From Helicocarpus griseus UAMH5409 (lineage: Eukaryota; Ascomycota; Eurotiomycetes; Onygenales; Ajellomycetaceae), in NCBI GenBank assembly GCA_002573585.1, contig PDNB01000049.1, forward strand, positions 62,001 through 126,000: a stretch of 64,000 nt of DNA, given 5' to 3'. Within the stretch, counting starts at the first letter, position 1. Every line of letters starts with the position of its first letter. Position numbers and translations under genes: made by a program. Under the pieces are notes generated by a model. The model made no database searches, was not told where the DNA came from, and worked only from the letters and a program-made list of their open reading frames with translations. Below are positions 12,458 to 24,340 of this stretch, piece by piece.

Positions 12458-15247
12458 GGCAGCTAAGCTGAAGGCTGCAAGAGCGCCTGGGTGCTGTGGT
12501 GAATGAACTCAAGAGTAAAGCTCCACAGCACGATACCATTCCTCAATTCTAGCAGATGTAGCCAGCCATCCGGTGATGGTTACTATAACGGGAATAGAAG
12601 TTCTAGAAGTCGTATGAAGACGCCAATTGCTTCGTAATTATCTAGCCGTGTCGGACAATGGGATTCAGACGGGGACACGAATCGAGGAAATAGAGTCCAT
12701 GGACCAAGAATGTAAAACGGAGCCAGCCGCAAAAGAAACCAATTACTTTTTTGCTTCTTTGCTCCGTCCTAATCCGATGTAGCAGTTCTGTGGACGGATT
12801 CCTCCTTTGTCTGACTTTGTAAACCAACGTATGTAGGGAGTGGCGTTGTGTATAATTACGGTGTACGGAGGAGACGGAGAAATCGGGGGGCTGACGCTAT
12901 CTTAGGGGTGAATCCGGTGGATGCGGCGACCGGGCACAAGGGGGTTGGAGGAACAGCGGCAAGAACCAGGAAATGAAGTATAGGAGGACAGAAGAGGATG
13001 GCGAAGATAAGGATGACAACGATGATGAGGATAGGATTGAAGGAGTTCAATGACAGAGAGAGAAGAGAAGAGTGATGGAGATGGATGAGGTGAGGTGAGG
13101 TGAGGGAGGAGGAGAAGGTTAAGGCCGGGCTGGTCTAGCGTTGGTTGGGTTGGGTGGAGGAGACTGACGACGACGCCTGCACCGCCCAAGAATAAGAAGA
13201 TACAGCTTCAACACGCATGTAAGGTAAGATCGATATTGACTTCTGGAGTTGTGTCTTTATGATATCAGCCAATTCAAACATTGACTTCTATAGCTCCAAG
13301 TCTATATCGTCGAACTGTTCACAGCAACTTTCGACTACAAAAACCACCACAGTTATCCGCCACAGCTCGCATACATCGCCTCCAGGTGGACCATTCTCCG
13401 GTTTATTAACTTTTCCCGCCTGAGTTCGATGCAGTCGATGCAGTCGATGCACGGAGCAAAAAGGGCACATCACCATGGCCAGTCATCCATCGAAACGATG
13501 TTTGATGTTTTATTCCAGACGGCTAAGCTTGCTGTCGTTGAGGTAACTCGCGGCAGACAACTCAGACAACTCACAGACTCACGGTTTATTTACTTACTCC
13601 TGAGTTACTTACTCCTACTTGTCTTAGCTGCGCCCTTGCTCAGCCGCATCGTATATTGTTATTGTTATTAAAAGGATTCCCGTCTCCTTCCGCCAGCCAA
13701 TCTCAAACTCAGTGGGCAGATAAGAAACTCGCAGGGAGCAAATATTTACCTGATACAGAAACGACTGCTATCGAAATATCCAGCACTACTGCTATGCTAC
13801 CAGCGAATTCCATCACCTGATGTGGAATCATGCATGGGATTTACACCGAGAAATGACCAAAATATTCAGGACGGGGAAAAGATTGTCGTACCGGCTTGTC
13901 ACTCATTTGAAAGAGTACATTTTAGACCCTGAAGCGAAAAGGGCATTCCAGCCTCCAGCCTCCAGAACGAGGGAGGGGGAGAAGATTTGCCGCTGCTTTT
14001 CAAATCGCTCAAAGTCTGGGCTATCTGAATGGCCAGAAGACGCCGGGGGGGTTGAAAAGGCGGCTTGGCCTTGCTGTTTAGCTTGGAAAATAATATGCAT
14101 GCCATTCAAACACGCCAATACGTAGTACGAATGATCCCTGCTGCAAAACAAAAGGGGTGATTGGGTTTCACGGTTTTAACGGCTTGTTTTTGCGCTGTCT
14201 CTGAAGCCCAGGGTTACGGGTTACAAATACGCAGTACTACCGTCACGGGGAATTCATATTAAATAAGTGTGTTAAAAGCATTACTGATGACCACAGAACG
14301 AGCCCAACATAACACGCTTTACCCCTCGCGGTTCAAATGCTTTTTGTGCGCCGCGGGCCCGGGGCCATCTCTTTATTAGTATTATTGTCATGCACGCATG
14401 CATCATGCAAGCTGCACATTGACAACTGTGAGCTTGTGACGGATGATGAAATATGAACAAACCGATTTCTCGAGATCGGCAGCTGATCCTTGCGCCTCCC
14501 CGCCTTGGACCTGTCACACCTCAGCATCTGCATTATTATTTTTCCTCTCTCGTTATCACAGCCAAACCGGATTGATTATATAAGGACGTGCACAACTAAG
14601 GTTTGTATGTACAGCCGCAAACGACATCATAGGAATTATAGCCACCACGGAGCTCTAAACGATGTCATCCACTGCGGAGTTTTGATCTCGAATTCAGTTT
14701 ACCGGGTTTGGGGGAATTGTATGGGGGATCCGCGGCACTGGAGGCGTCGTAGATCCGGTTGGATGGATCGGATATCGAGGTCACGATTATGCTTGTCGCT
14801 CGCGATATAAGAATATCGTCAAAGCTGTTCTCCACAGGAAAAATGATTGAATAGTTTAATTCTACTGGATCGTTTCATTCACTACTGTCTCTTCTATACA
14901 GCTTCATGATATAGAACCTGTAAGTGGTTGTAGTCTTCACAAGCATTTCATCAGTGAATAGCAACAGTCTCCGAACTATCCCCGAACTATCCCCATGCGT
15001 CTTCCAACACCAAAACCAACATCCATCGAGGTTGGTGGATAAACATCACTACCTCTACTATATCCACCACCACCACATACTACAAGTATCCTTCACAAAA
15101 GCTTCGCCTCGATAACGAACATCATTTCTTCCTCGCTTGTAAATACCAACCCCGATCATCCATCCATCCGTCCACCACAGATCCATTTCTAAAGCTTGTC
15201 GAGTCGATCACATCACTTCAATATCAGACCCAGAAACAACGACGATA
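12458..15247. other. 2.8-kb divergent intergenic region, RING gene / cyclophilin gene
   Basis: No gene is supported here; the longest open frames are short and lack splice partners. It should hold both promoters. It contains a (GGTGA)n tract at 13087-13105, about 630 bp upstream of the RING start, and a TATA-like ATTATATAAGG near 14575, about 670 bp upstream of the cyclophilin start. The length suggests long leaders or an unrecognised non-coding transcript, but nothing in the sequence proves one. Confidence 0.5.
13087..13105. repeat. GAGGT pentamer tandem repeat (CCTCA on the RING gene strand)
   Basis: Direct repeats of GAGGT/TGAGG within a purine-rich tract. On the coding strand of the RING gene it reads CCTCACCTCACCTCACCTC. 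Similar tracts lie upstream of the F-box gene and of the 734-residue gene. Confidence 0.8.
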
Positions 15248-16645
15248 ATGACTGCCCTCACCCCCCGCAACTCCACGAACCCGGTGGTCTTCTTTGACAT
15301 TACGCTTGGAGGTATGTAATGACTTGACTTCAAGTGGGCCAGTTTGCGAGTTTTCTATAACTTGGTTCATTCGCATCAGCCACGAGCTCCCTTTTCCGTT
15401 GAAGTTGATGCAGAGAGAAAATGCAAACTTTGTATTTGAAGATCATGCAGTCATATGTCTGAATATGTATTTACAATTAAAGTCGATTCTATCAACTTTC
15501 ATATATCACATGCATGGCATTGCAATGTGAGCGATAATGACCGCTCAGCACCCTTCAATGTAATTATCTATCTGCTCTATTGCTACATACAGTCAACCGA
15601 CTTCCGCTGCTCCGTCTCTGCTCTTTACCTTGAAGCTATGACACGCGGCAGGCTGTTGATCACAAGCACTCCTTTGAGATCCCCCAGCAAACCCCGATAC
15701 CACTCTTCCCGATCTTTACTTATAAGATGCATCATATCAAAAGAAAGTTAACAATAACAATGCTAACCAATCCGTAGGGGAACCACTGGGCCGCATAAAG
15801 ATGGAGCTCTTTGCAGATGTCACGCCCAAGACCGCAGAGAATTTTCGCCAGTTCTGCACGGGCGAGACGAAGAATGCCCGCGGACGGCCTCAGGGGTATA
15901 AGGGGTGCAAGTTCCATCGGGTGGTGGGTTTGAATCTTCTACATTTTCTTCCCCCATTCTATATTTCAATCACGTTATGCAGCATATTTTGGCCTTGGCT
16001 TGCGCTTTTCAGGGGAAAAGAAGGGGATGCGTAGGGGAGAAGATGGTTGTCGATGCCCCCCTCCCTACATATTCTATACCATCCCCTCTCCGCCCCCTTC
16101 TTCGTTGGGCATACAAGATACCGTCTATTCCATTTCTCGTGCAGATTGGCACGCCGATTCTTTTACGCTTTCCTTCTATTCCCGTGCCTACTTAGACTCC
16201 CTCCAACCCCCCAATTACTAACTGAAAAACAAAACACCCAGATCAAAGACTTTATGATCCAAGGCGGCGACTTCATAAACGGCGACGGCACCGGCAGCGC
16301 CACCATCTACGGCACGGGCAAATTCCCCGATGAGAACTTTAACCTCACCCATGACGGGCCGGGCTTGCTAAGCATGGCTGTACGTTCTTCATTCATACTT
16401 CTACCAAACAAATCCCTACCAATTTTTGATTAACGTGAATTATTGATCTGCAGAACTCCGGCCCAAACACCAACGGCTGCCAATTCTTCATCACAACCAC
16501 CGCCACGCCCTTCCTAAACAATAAGCACGTGGTCTTTGGCCAGGTGCTGGAGGGCATGGATATCGTGCGCATGGTGGAGAATACGCGGACGACGCGCGAT
16601 AAGCCGAATCAGGATGTGGTTATTGCGCAGTGTGGGGAGATGTAA
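15248..16645 (+). CDS. PPIH: peptidyl-prolyl cis-trans isomerase H (spliceosomal cyclophilin)
   Basis: Catalyses prolyl isomerisation. The PPIH/USA-CyP subgroup works in the U4/U6.U5 tri-snRNP. Four exons: 15248-15311, 15778-15923, 16242-16379 and 16454-16645, giving 179 residues, close to the 177 of human PPIH. The N-terminus NPVVFFDITLGGEPLGRIKM is the PPIH signature, as distinct from cyclophilin A. The catalytic FHRV, IQGGDF, SGPNTNGCQFFIT and NKHVVFGQV motifs are intact. Introns 1 and 2 are unusually long for this window (466 and 318 nt); intron 2 has a perfect TACTAAC branch site at 16216-16222. It is convergent with alanyl-tRNA synthetase. Confidence 0.95.
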
Positions 16646-17063
16646 GGTAGTTTTAGTTTGTAGATGGGTTTTTCGAGGTTAAGTATGGGAAGAAGAAGGG
16701 AAAAAAAGGGGTAGATGGATTGATTGATAGATAAAGGCTTGATACGCAAAGGGGAATGTTTCACGACTAAGGGTGGTATAGAAAAGTGAGAATGAAGCAT
16801 CAAAGAATTATAAATGAAACCATCCACGTTTCAATATTTCCAATTTTTATTGGAAGATAACCCAGTCCCGATCTGATCTGCAGACGGACGAATTAACAAA
16901 AAAATCATGCTTTAGGTAATTTATATAAGAAAAAGGGAGCCCATTAACCTAACTCAACAATAAAACCCATCTTGGATGTATAAAAGGAATAAAAACAACG
17001 AATTGAAAAAACGAACACAACTTTCTATCACACCAACATCCCAACGCAATCCCCATCACAAAA
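16646..17063. other. convergent 3' intergenic region
   Basis: 418 bp between the stops of cyclophilin H (plus) and alanyl-tRNA synthetase (minus). It is AT-rich and probably consists of the two 3' UTRs. Nothing else is recognised. Confidence 0.6.
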
Positions 17064-20000
17064 TCACAGCTTGAACTTCCCCAGGTACTCCGTCGCGGCC
17101 TTGAGAGCCTCATCCACCTTCTCCGTCTCCGTCCCGTTCCCAATAGCAATGGGCGCCTTACCACCAGCACGCCCACCCACAACACCAGACACAGCACTCG
17201 CCCAGTCATTCGGCGTGGCGCCTTGCTGGCTCAGGTCCTACTCATCATTGATTAGCCAACTGATCACCACACAACAGAGCAACACCATAAGAAGGGGGTG
17301 TAAGCAACATACCTGCGCAACATAACAACCATGGGCAACCTTCCCACCAGCCCCGGCCCCCGCCTCATCGGCCGCAAACACATAAACAGATTTATCCGCC
17401 ATCTTCGTCTTGACAAAGTTCAACGAGTCACTAACGGCCTTCGCATTCGCCCCGGACACGGGCAGCTGCAACACCAGCGACGCCTTATCCTTATTCTCAG
17501 GCGCCTTAAAGAATTCCCCAATAGCATCGAGCGCCTTTTTGCTCTCCGCCTTTTGCGCCGCTTTTTGACCCTCGACAACCTTCTTATGAATCTGGCCAAA
17601 CACATCGCGGAACCGCGCCTTCTCCACGGCAGAGATGGTCAGCTGGTTCAAGTCGACCTGCAGCAACTTTGCCTCCGTCTCCTTCTTGGGGCCCAGCTCC
17701 ATCTTCTCAAAGCGCTGCAGGCGCTCGCCGAATTCCTTGGCGATGCGCTGTACTTCATGCGCCTCCTCACCCGTCACGGCGATGATGCGTCGGATGCCCT
17801 TGGCAATTCCGCTCTCCTCAAGGATGACGAGGTCTTTGATGTCGCCGGTCTTTTGCACGTGGGTTCCGCCGCAGAACTCAATGCTGATATCCTTCCAGCG
17901 CGGATCGTGCACGTCCTTGAGGATCTCTTCAAGCTCCACGCCGACAGAGACGACGCGGACGGGGTCTGGGTATGTCTCGCCAAAGACGGCGCGAACGCCG
18001 GCAATCTCGCGAGCGGTGGAAAGGGGCACGTCTTGAGCGTATACAGCGCAGTTCTGGCGGATATAGTCTGTGGAGAGGCGTTCGATCTTGTCCAGGTCAG
18101 CATCGGAAACGGCAGATTTGTGGGAGAAATCGAAGCGGAGTTTCTCGGAGGCGACGAGGGAGCCCTTCTGCTCAACACCGTCACCAAGCACTTGGCGCAG
18201 GGCGAAGTTGAGGATGTGGGTTCCTGTGTGGTTGTTGCGGATGGGCCAGCGGCGGAGTTCGTCGTATTCGGCGATGACGGAGTCGCCAACGTTGAAGGTA
18301 CCGTATTTCATGAACCCGGTGTGAAGAACGTAACCTCCATAGACCTGCACGTCGTCAACGGCGAGCTCAGCCTTGCCATCGATGATGATCTTTCCGGTAT
18401 CGTTCTCCTGGCCACCTTGTTCAGCGTAAAAGTTGGTGCGGTCAAGGATAACACCAAACTGTTCGCCCTCTGGAATGTCTTTTGTAGAATCTGTAAACGC
18501 CTTGTTGTGATAGATGGCCTTGATTTGCGAGGTGATGTTGCCTCTGCCAAACTTGGCACTGTCATCCGTTTTGGGGACGTCGTCCATGGTGTCAAGCTTT
18601 CCGAGGTCATGGACGGTAAGCTTAACTATATCAGCTGCCTTCTTCCCTTGGCCCTTACTTGCCTCCTTGGCCTTGAGCCGGGCCTCTTCAAATTCGTTAT
18701 TGTCAATCGCTAACCCTCGCTCCTCAGCCATGAGCTGGGTTAGATCCACAGGGAAGCCAAAGGTATCGTAAAGTCGCCACACATCAGCTCCATGTAGCTT
18801 GTCGAGACCCTTTTGCTTAGCCTGCTGAGCATATTCTTCAAATAGGCGCTCTCCACGATCCAGTGTCTTAGAGAAGGAAATCTCCTCTTCGTCGAGAATT
18901 TCCATCACGTCTGTCTGTTTCCGTCTGATCTCGGGGAACATATCGCCCATCTGCTCAACCAGTGTAGGGACAATTTTCGAGAAGAAGCTGCCAATTTCCA
19001 CGTTTAGATATTTGCGCGCATACCGGGCACCTCTTCTGAGCACTCTTCGTACGACATAGCCTCTACCCTCGTTGTTTGGAACAGCTCCATCGGATATAGC
19101 AAAGGTCAGGGTCCGGATATGGTCAGCAACAACGCGGTATGCGGTATCGATTCCGTCTGGATCCTCCTCGTTGAATTTGCCAGCATATGGCCGGCAGCCT
19201 GTAATCTCCCGAATCTTCTCGAATAGAGGAGTAAAGACGTCCGTATCGTAATTTGACGACTTGTTCTGAAGAATTGAAACTAGCCGTTCGTAACCCAATC
19301 CGGTATCAATGTGCTTGTTAGGTAGGGGCCGCAGTGACCTGTCTGGCTCGCGGTTGTATTGGATGAACACGTTATTCCAGATCTCCAGGACATTCGGGTC
19401 ATCCTGATTCACGAGGTGGGCCGCATTGCGTCCTCCGATTCTGTCGTAGTGGACTTCACTGCAAGGTCCGCAAGGTCCCTGCTCGCCCATTTCCCAGAAA
19501 TTATCCTTCATGTTCCCGGAAAGGAGGTGGTCCTCTGCGACGCCCACGGATAACCATAGCTTCTTAGCTTCCAAATCGGGATCGATACCGGCAGCGGGGT
19601 TTCCTTCGAAGTACGTCACGTATAACCGGTCAGGGTCGAGGCCGTAGACTTTGGTAAGAAGATCCCAGGAGTATTGGATAGCCTCCTTTTTGAAATAGTC
19701 TCCAAAACTCCAGTTACCCAGCATTTCGAAAAAGGTCTAGACACGGAAAAATATCAGTATCGCCACCCGTGGCATATAGCTGTACCCCGAGTCCTAACTC
19801 ACATGGTGATAACTGTCCTTCCCCACATCGTCAAGATCCTAGACAATCAGTCAGTATGACTCAAGGCTTCCCCGCCATAGATATCTGTGCAAAGGGCATA
19901 CATTGTGTTTCCCGCCAGCACGTATACACTGTTCCATATAATTAGCAATCCATATCTTTCACACCAGTTCACAAAGTAATAGATCCGCCACCCACCTTCT

Positions 20001-20360
20001 GCGAGTTATGCGCACGCTTCAGTTGGGCGAAATCCGAGTTAGGATCGACGGTGCCCAGGAAGATGGACTTGTACTGGTTCATGCCCGCATTTGCGAACAG
20101 TAGAGTAGGATCTGAGAGAGGGACGACGGAGGAAGAGGGAACTAGATAATACAAATTGAACAGTTAGCCATGAACAGATTGTCCGCGCATGGTAATCCCG
20201 TAAAAAGTCTGCAAAAATATGGGATGTTGAATTTTTTTGATATTGGATATCAACCCCACGTACCAAACGTATGACCGTTGTTTTTGAAGAAATCGAGAAA
20301 GGCATTTCGCACGCGCAGAGCAGGCCACTCAGGCTGCTCTTGAGTCTGCGAGGACGACAT
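17064..20360 (-). CDS. ALA1: alanyl-tRNA synthetase (cytosolic form; upstream start likely mitochondrial)
   Basis: Class II synthetase that charges tRNA-Ala. Exons: 20360-20264, 20141-19996, 19928-19902 (27 nt, encodes CIRAGGKHN), 19838-19803 (36 nt, encodes DLDDVGKDSYHH), 19736-17313 and 17237-17064, giving 967 residues from MSSSQTQE. The catalytic core includes NAGMNQYK, FFEMLGNWSFGDYFK and the GLGYERL segment. The editing domain has the zinc-binding HTGTH and CGGTH motifs. The C-terminal DHHA1 domain ends with GGRAGGKAPIAIG. Fungi generally use one such gene for cytosol and mitochondrion; here an in-frame ATG at 20567 adds a presequence-like extension (separate entry). The tiny third and fourth exons could easily be missed by automated gene calling. 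Confidence 0.96.
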
Positions 20361-20567
20361 GGCTGCAGACGTGGGTAAGGGAGGTTTGTTTGAGGAATGG
20401 AGGGAGTGGGAGAGGGAGAAGAAGTGAGGGCGATAAGAGGGGAGGATGGCGGGGGAAGCGCGGAAGAAGCGACTGGAAGGCGGCGACGGAACAGGAACAG
20501 GAACGAACAACCCTCGCTGCACCACTCCCCGGCCGACCACTCTGCTCCACGCCTCTCCTACGCCCAT
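20361..20567 (-). CDS. ALA1: N-terminal extension of alanyl-tRNA synthetase, putative mitochondrial presequence
   Basis: From an upstream ATG (20567-20565) the frame stays open into the cytosolic start for 69 codons. The segment is rich in Arg, Ser, Pro and aromatic residues and has a single acidic residue (Glu5), with stretches such as RFFRASPAILPSYRPHFF. This is typical of mitochondrial targeting peptides. In yeast, ALA1 makes both forms from alternative starts, so the same arrangement is likely here. Use of the upstream ATG is inferred. Confidence 0.7.
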
Positions 20568-20652
20568 CCAATGCGCTTGAACGTGTTGGAGGATTGATTA
20601 TATCTTAACAACACTGCCTAGTTCCCTGGATTGATATAACTGTTAGTTGAAA
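20568..20652. promoter_or_regulatory. very short divergent promoter
   Basis: Only 85 bp separate the upstream ATG of alanyl-tRNA synthetase (minus) from the ATG of the next gene (plus). Even from the downstream synthetase ATG the gap is just 292 bp. Both genes must share control sequences, or their promoters overlap the other gene's transcribed region. Confidence 0.65.
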
Positions 20653-21437
20653 ATGATTGATGGTGGATGGACGATGGCGCCAGCAAGCGGTGTGTCGTTG
20701 TTGGGCGAGGATGGCCGTGGCAAAAAGAGACCCGCCGCCGACGAGCTCGAGGGAGAACAGCCCCTGGCAAAGAAGTTTGGATTGCTGCATATCGGTAGGT
20801 ATAGATTCTATTCAACGACTAATTTCCTGTTGCAGTGGTCATTGACTAACATGTTGTATCTCCAGCTCAACAACACCCTCCTCCCATCGCCACCAACCAT
20901 GCCGCCGCCAAACACACCCAAACACCCACACCCACCCCTTCTCCTCACGCTTCCATATCCCCCGCCAACGATGGAATGCAAATAGACGAAACTGCCCACA
21001 GAGTCTACATCCACGACCTGGACAGCGAAATCGCAGAGACTGAGGCTCAGGAGAACAACATCGCCTTCCTCCCGGAGATCGAGAAGAGGCTCATGTCCGT
21101 GCCCAAGTCGGTGCTGGCCAACAAGCCGCATGCTAACAATGCGCTGGTCCTGTATCGCGTGCCGTCGTCGCTGAGTGTGCCGGAGCCTGAGGACAATGTG
21201 CGCAGGGCTATAGAAGAGGCGAGGGAGAGGGCCAGAGCAAAGGCGATTGCCAGGGAGAAGGAGAAGGAGAAGAAGGAGGCGGAGATGCAGACGGAGCGAA
21301 CTCATGAGGATGGTGATTATGATGTGCGGAATGGTTCGTTTTTGTCATCGTCTATGAGACATACTACGCCTCTATCTCCAGATTTTGCACCGTCATCGCC
21401 ATATGACTCCGATGCCATGGATATTGACGGAAGCTGA
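20653..21437 (+). CDS. conserved fungal protein of unknown function, probably nuclear
   Basis: Two exons, 20653-20794 and 20866-21437, give 237 residues. I do not recognise a named domain. The N-terminal third holds a basic KKRPAADELEGEQPLAKKF stretch that looks like a bipartite nuclear localisation signal. The middle (DLDSEIAETEAQENNIAFLPEI then KRLMSVPKSVL) looks structured and conserved. A highly charged helix follows (EEARERARAKAIAREKEKEKK). The tail is serine-rich and ends in DAMDIDGS. A second in-frame ATG at 20674 is an alternative start. It diverges from alanyl-tRNA synthetase across a tiny promoter, so co-expression is plausible. Confidence 0.8.
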
Positions 21438-22188
21438 ATAGCCCCCTACTCTTGGGGCAATGCCGTGCAAAACTTCTTTGAGATCTCCCTTTGCTGATAA
21501 CAGGAACCTACTCAAAACTCCCTGCGTTGTTGGATAGAGATCAACTTCATATCGGCCATCACCAGAACCAGCTGCCAGCATACTTACATGCTGTATGTAT
21601 GAGCTTTGGGATGGGCAATTGGAAGTAGGATGGACGTGGAATGACACTATAAATGTCAAATGGGACGAAGACCCACGCGCGGGGTTATCACTGATCATTC
21701 TTCGAAGATGTTTGGAATGATCAAATGCAGGGGTTGCATTTGCTCTGAACAGCTGTGCATCCTTGCATCCTTGGGCAGCTTGGGAGGATACTTACTATTC
21801 TACGGTTGGGTTTCTTTCTCCTTTTTTCTCTCTTAGCTTTTCGGTTTAGCGACTATTGACCATATACACTCATAGTAATAATAATACATAGGCACCTCTC
21901 CTTTCAGTTATCTCTGGCGGTGGCTACTATTGTTTTTACAATTTTCAAATTAATACAATAATCAAGGCAGTATCCAGAAAGTATGACAATATTCATCAAT
22001 TTGATCAGTTGTATTTTACTCTCTATCCGTATCCGTTTCGTCCATTTTTTAAGACAAACGAGCCTTCTCCTGAAGAGAGGGAGTACTCAACTACGAAACA
22101 CAAGGCACTTTTTTTTTTTGTTACGAAACCATAAGATATACATCCCCGCCTAATCCCACATAGTAAATCAACAAAGCAAATCATCACA
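21438..22188. other. convergent 3' intergenic region
   Basis: 751 bp between the stops of the unknown nuclear-type gene (plus) and acyl-CoA oxidase (minus). It contains T-rich runs near 21820 and 22110. No gene or motif is supported. Confidence 0.6.
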
Positions 22189-24340
22189 TCACAATTTCGC
22201 CCCAATCTCCCCCCTAAGCGCGGGCCTCACCCACTCCCTCCAAGCCCTCTCACAACTGCCCCCACCACCCCCCTCCATCCCCCGATTAATCGGCATCTGC
22301 CTCGTCCACTCCATCAACATCTCATACACATTGCCATCATACCCCCCAATCGCAGAGCACAAACTTGCATCCGTGAAATCCCACGCATCCGTCAGCGCAA
22401 TGGCGTCCGGCAGAAGCTGGTCGAGCAGCTCGTTGACGCATGCGCGGATATCGCGTATCTGACCAGCGGACAGGTGCTGGTCTTCGACGAAGGAGATGGC
22501 GTCGTAGGATTGCGGGTGGGTGATGGTTGTGAGGGCGAAGAGGGAGCAGAGGCGGGAGAGGGCGGCGTAGACGGCTGGATCGCTGGTGGTTGTTTTGGTG
22601 GACTCGACGCCGCTGATGAAATCCTGCAGGACGAGGAGGTCCATGTATGCTCGTGCTGCGGCGATGATGTCCATTAGATGGTTGTTGAAGGCGGTTGCTG
22701 GAGCCTGGCCATTTTGTTCTGCGCTGTCGAGGTCGCTGCTACATTGGTTTAGCAGGCGGAAGGCACGGTGTTTGAAGATGGAGAGTTGAACCGTTGGGTT
22801 TAGAAAGTCTTTTCCGGACGCTTTGCAACTTTGCGGTTGAGAATTGGAGCGCAGTTCGGCAAATGCGTTCTGGATAAGTCCCAGGCGGGCGTCGATTTGC
22901 TTCCCCAATTTGAGATTTTTCCAGCATTTGGTCAAATAGCGGCCGACCTGCTGATACATAACGTAGTTTTCTCCTTCAAAGGTAGCCGGCGCCGTCGCTT
23001 CAGCTACAATTGACGGTAGACCGCTCGTTAGTACGAATCCATGTCCACCGCAACTTTTCCTTGCATCTTCCGCTCCGTCAGCGGCAACCTGGGTGTTCCA
23101 TGCTTTGTATCCCGCAAAGAGTACATGATCTAGACCCATGGAACTATAGTCATTGTTCGCCGCGATTCGTTTAAGGCCCTGCTCCAAGTTCTGCAATGGT
23201 TTTCTCGTGAAATGTATAGCATAAGCTCTCGCGATTATGGTGAAAAGACGAAAGTTTTGTGAGCGGTAATCTATAATTGACATTTCAGGTCCATCGCCAG
23301 TTCCTGACCCTTGTTCTCGTACGACTGAATATCGTGTTGCGATAGTAGCGGCTTGGGCGAGCTTAAATCCGGAGCCAGCAGCAATGGTGGAGCGGGCGTG
23401 CAGCATGGTAAGGTAGCCTGTTTTGTCATGTAATGCAGGAACATAAGTTCCATCTCTGCTGACTTTGGCATGGCCCATCAAAAGGTGATTCCGAGGTATA
23501 CGCAAACCCGAGAATATAGCATATCCGTTCGTTGTACCGTTATAACCCATTTTCATCCCCAAATCACCGAGTTCAACTCCTTGCACAGGCTTGAAATCGT
23601 CGACATTGCGGAGTGGGATTATGAAGGGGTGAACGCCATGGTCTTTGTGTCCAATGATGAGCCGCGCCATCAATACCCCATGCGTACACGAGGAAGCCAT
23701 GGCTCCCGGCCAGAACTTTGCAGAAGTGAGCGTCGGGGAGTCTATGACAAACTCATCCTTGTCGATGTCGAATGTAGCAGTCGTCTCCACGCCCCGGACA
23801 AATGTCCCGTGCGCCAATTCCGTTTGACAGTAGCAGCCACAAATTTTCCCTTGCTTTGCGAGAGGGACCCAGTACTCAATTTGTTCTTTTGAGCCCTGAA
23901 GCTCGATGGTTGGTATAAACATCATGTAATGCAGGCCGTAGGGTGTGCAGTTGCTGAGCGTATAGCGCTGATCTAGGCCATAAAAGAAGTCATGGTTATG
24001 GTGGATTCCATCGACGAAGGCGGCCGTCCCTGCTTCCACGCCTTGCATATAGATTGCCTCGCGGTCCGTATTGGCGTAAATAGCTGGCAGTTTTGACTGG
24101 TCCGCGGAGCCTGTTGCCTCCTCCACGCGTTTAAAGGCTTCTCGTCGTCTCTTCACTGTTGGCTCGCTGTTGAAAGCCAAGTCAGTATAAGCATATATTT
24201 CCGTCATATTTCACACAAAGAGCGGATTCTTTGAACTTTCCATACTCGTTATAGAGAACACATGTCAACTTATAGGGGTCGAAGGTAGCTGTTTGCCGGG
24301 ACTGCTGCATTAGACTCTGCTGTCTATTCAGAGGTGCCAT
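22189..24340 (-). CDS. peroxisomal acyl-CoA oxidase with PTS1 (AKL)
   Basis: Performs the first, H2O2-producing step of peroxisomal fatty-acid beta-oxidation. Two exons, 24340-24246 and 24166-22189, give about 690 residues. The donor GTATGG at 24245 was chosen because it alone keeps frame with the acceptor at 24167 and leaves a 79-nt intron with a CTGAC branch site. Visible features are the flavin-binding middle region (CYCQTELAHGTFVRG, TKFWPG-like SAKFWPGAMA), the GDLGMKMGYNGTTNGYA segment, SCGGHGF, and the FEGENYVMYQ segment carrying the family's catalytic glutamate. The C-terminus is AKL, a functional PTS1 variant, so import by Pex5 is expected. It lies about 20 kb from the catalase gene. 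Confidence 0.93.

Noticed and set aside
13820..14125. Open frames between the RING and cyclophilin genes
   Set aside because: Short, overlapping on both strands and without family resemblance.
15403..15464. C/D-box snoRNA in cyclophilin intron 1
   Set aside because: The C-box match is imperfect, no terminal stem was seen and no guide region could be assigned.
17331..18713. 460-codon plus-strand open frame
   Set aside because: It lies entirely antisense to the large exon of alanyl-tRNA synthetase and is explained by the codon bias of that gene.
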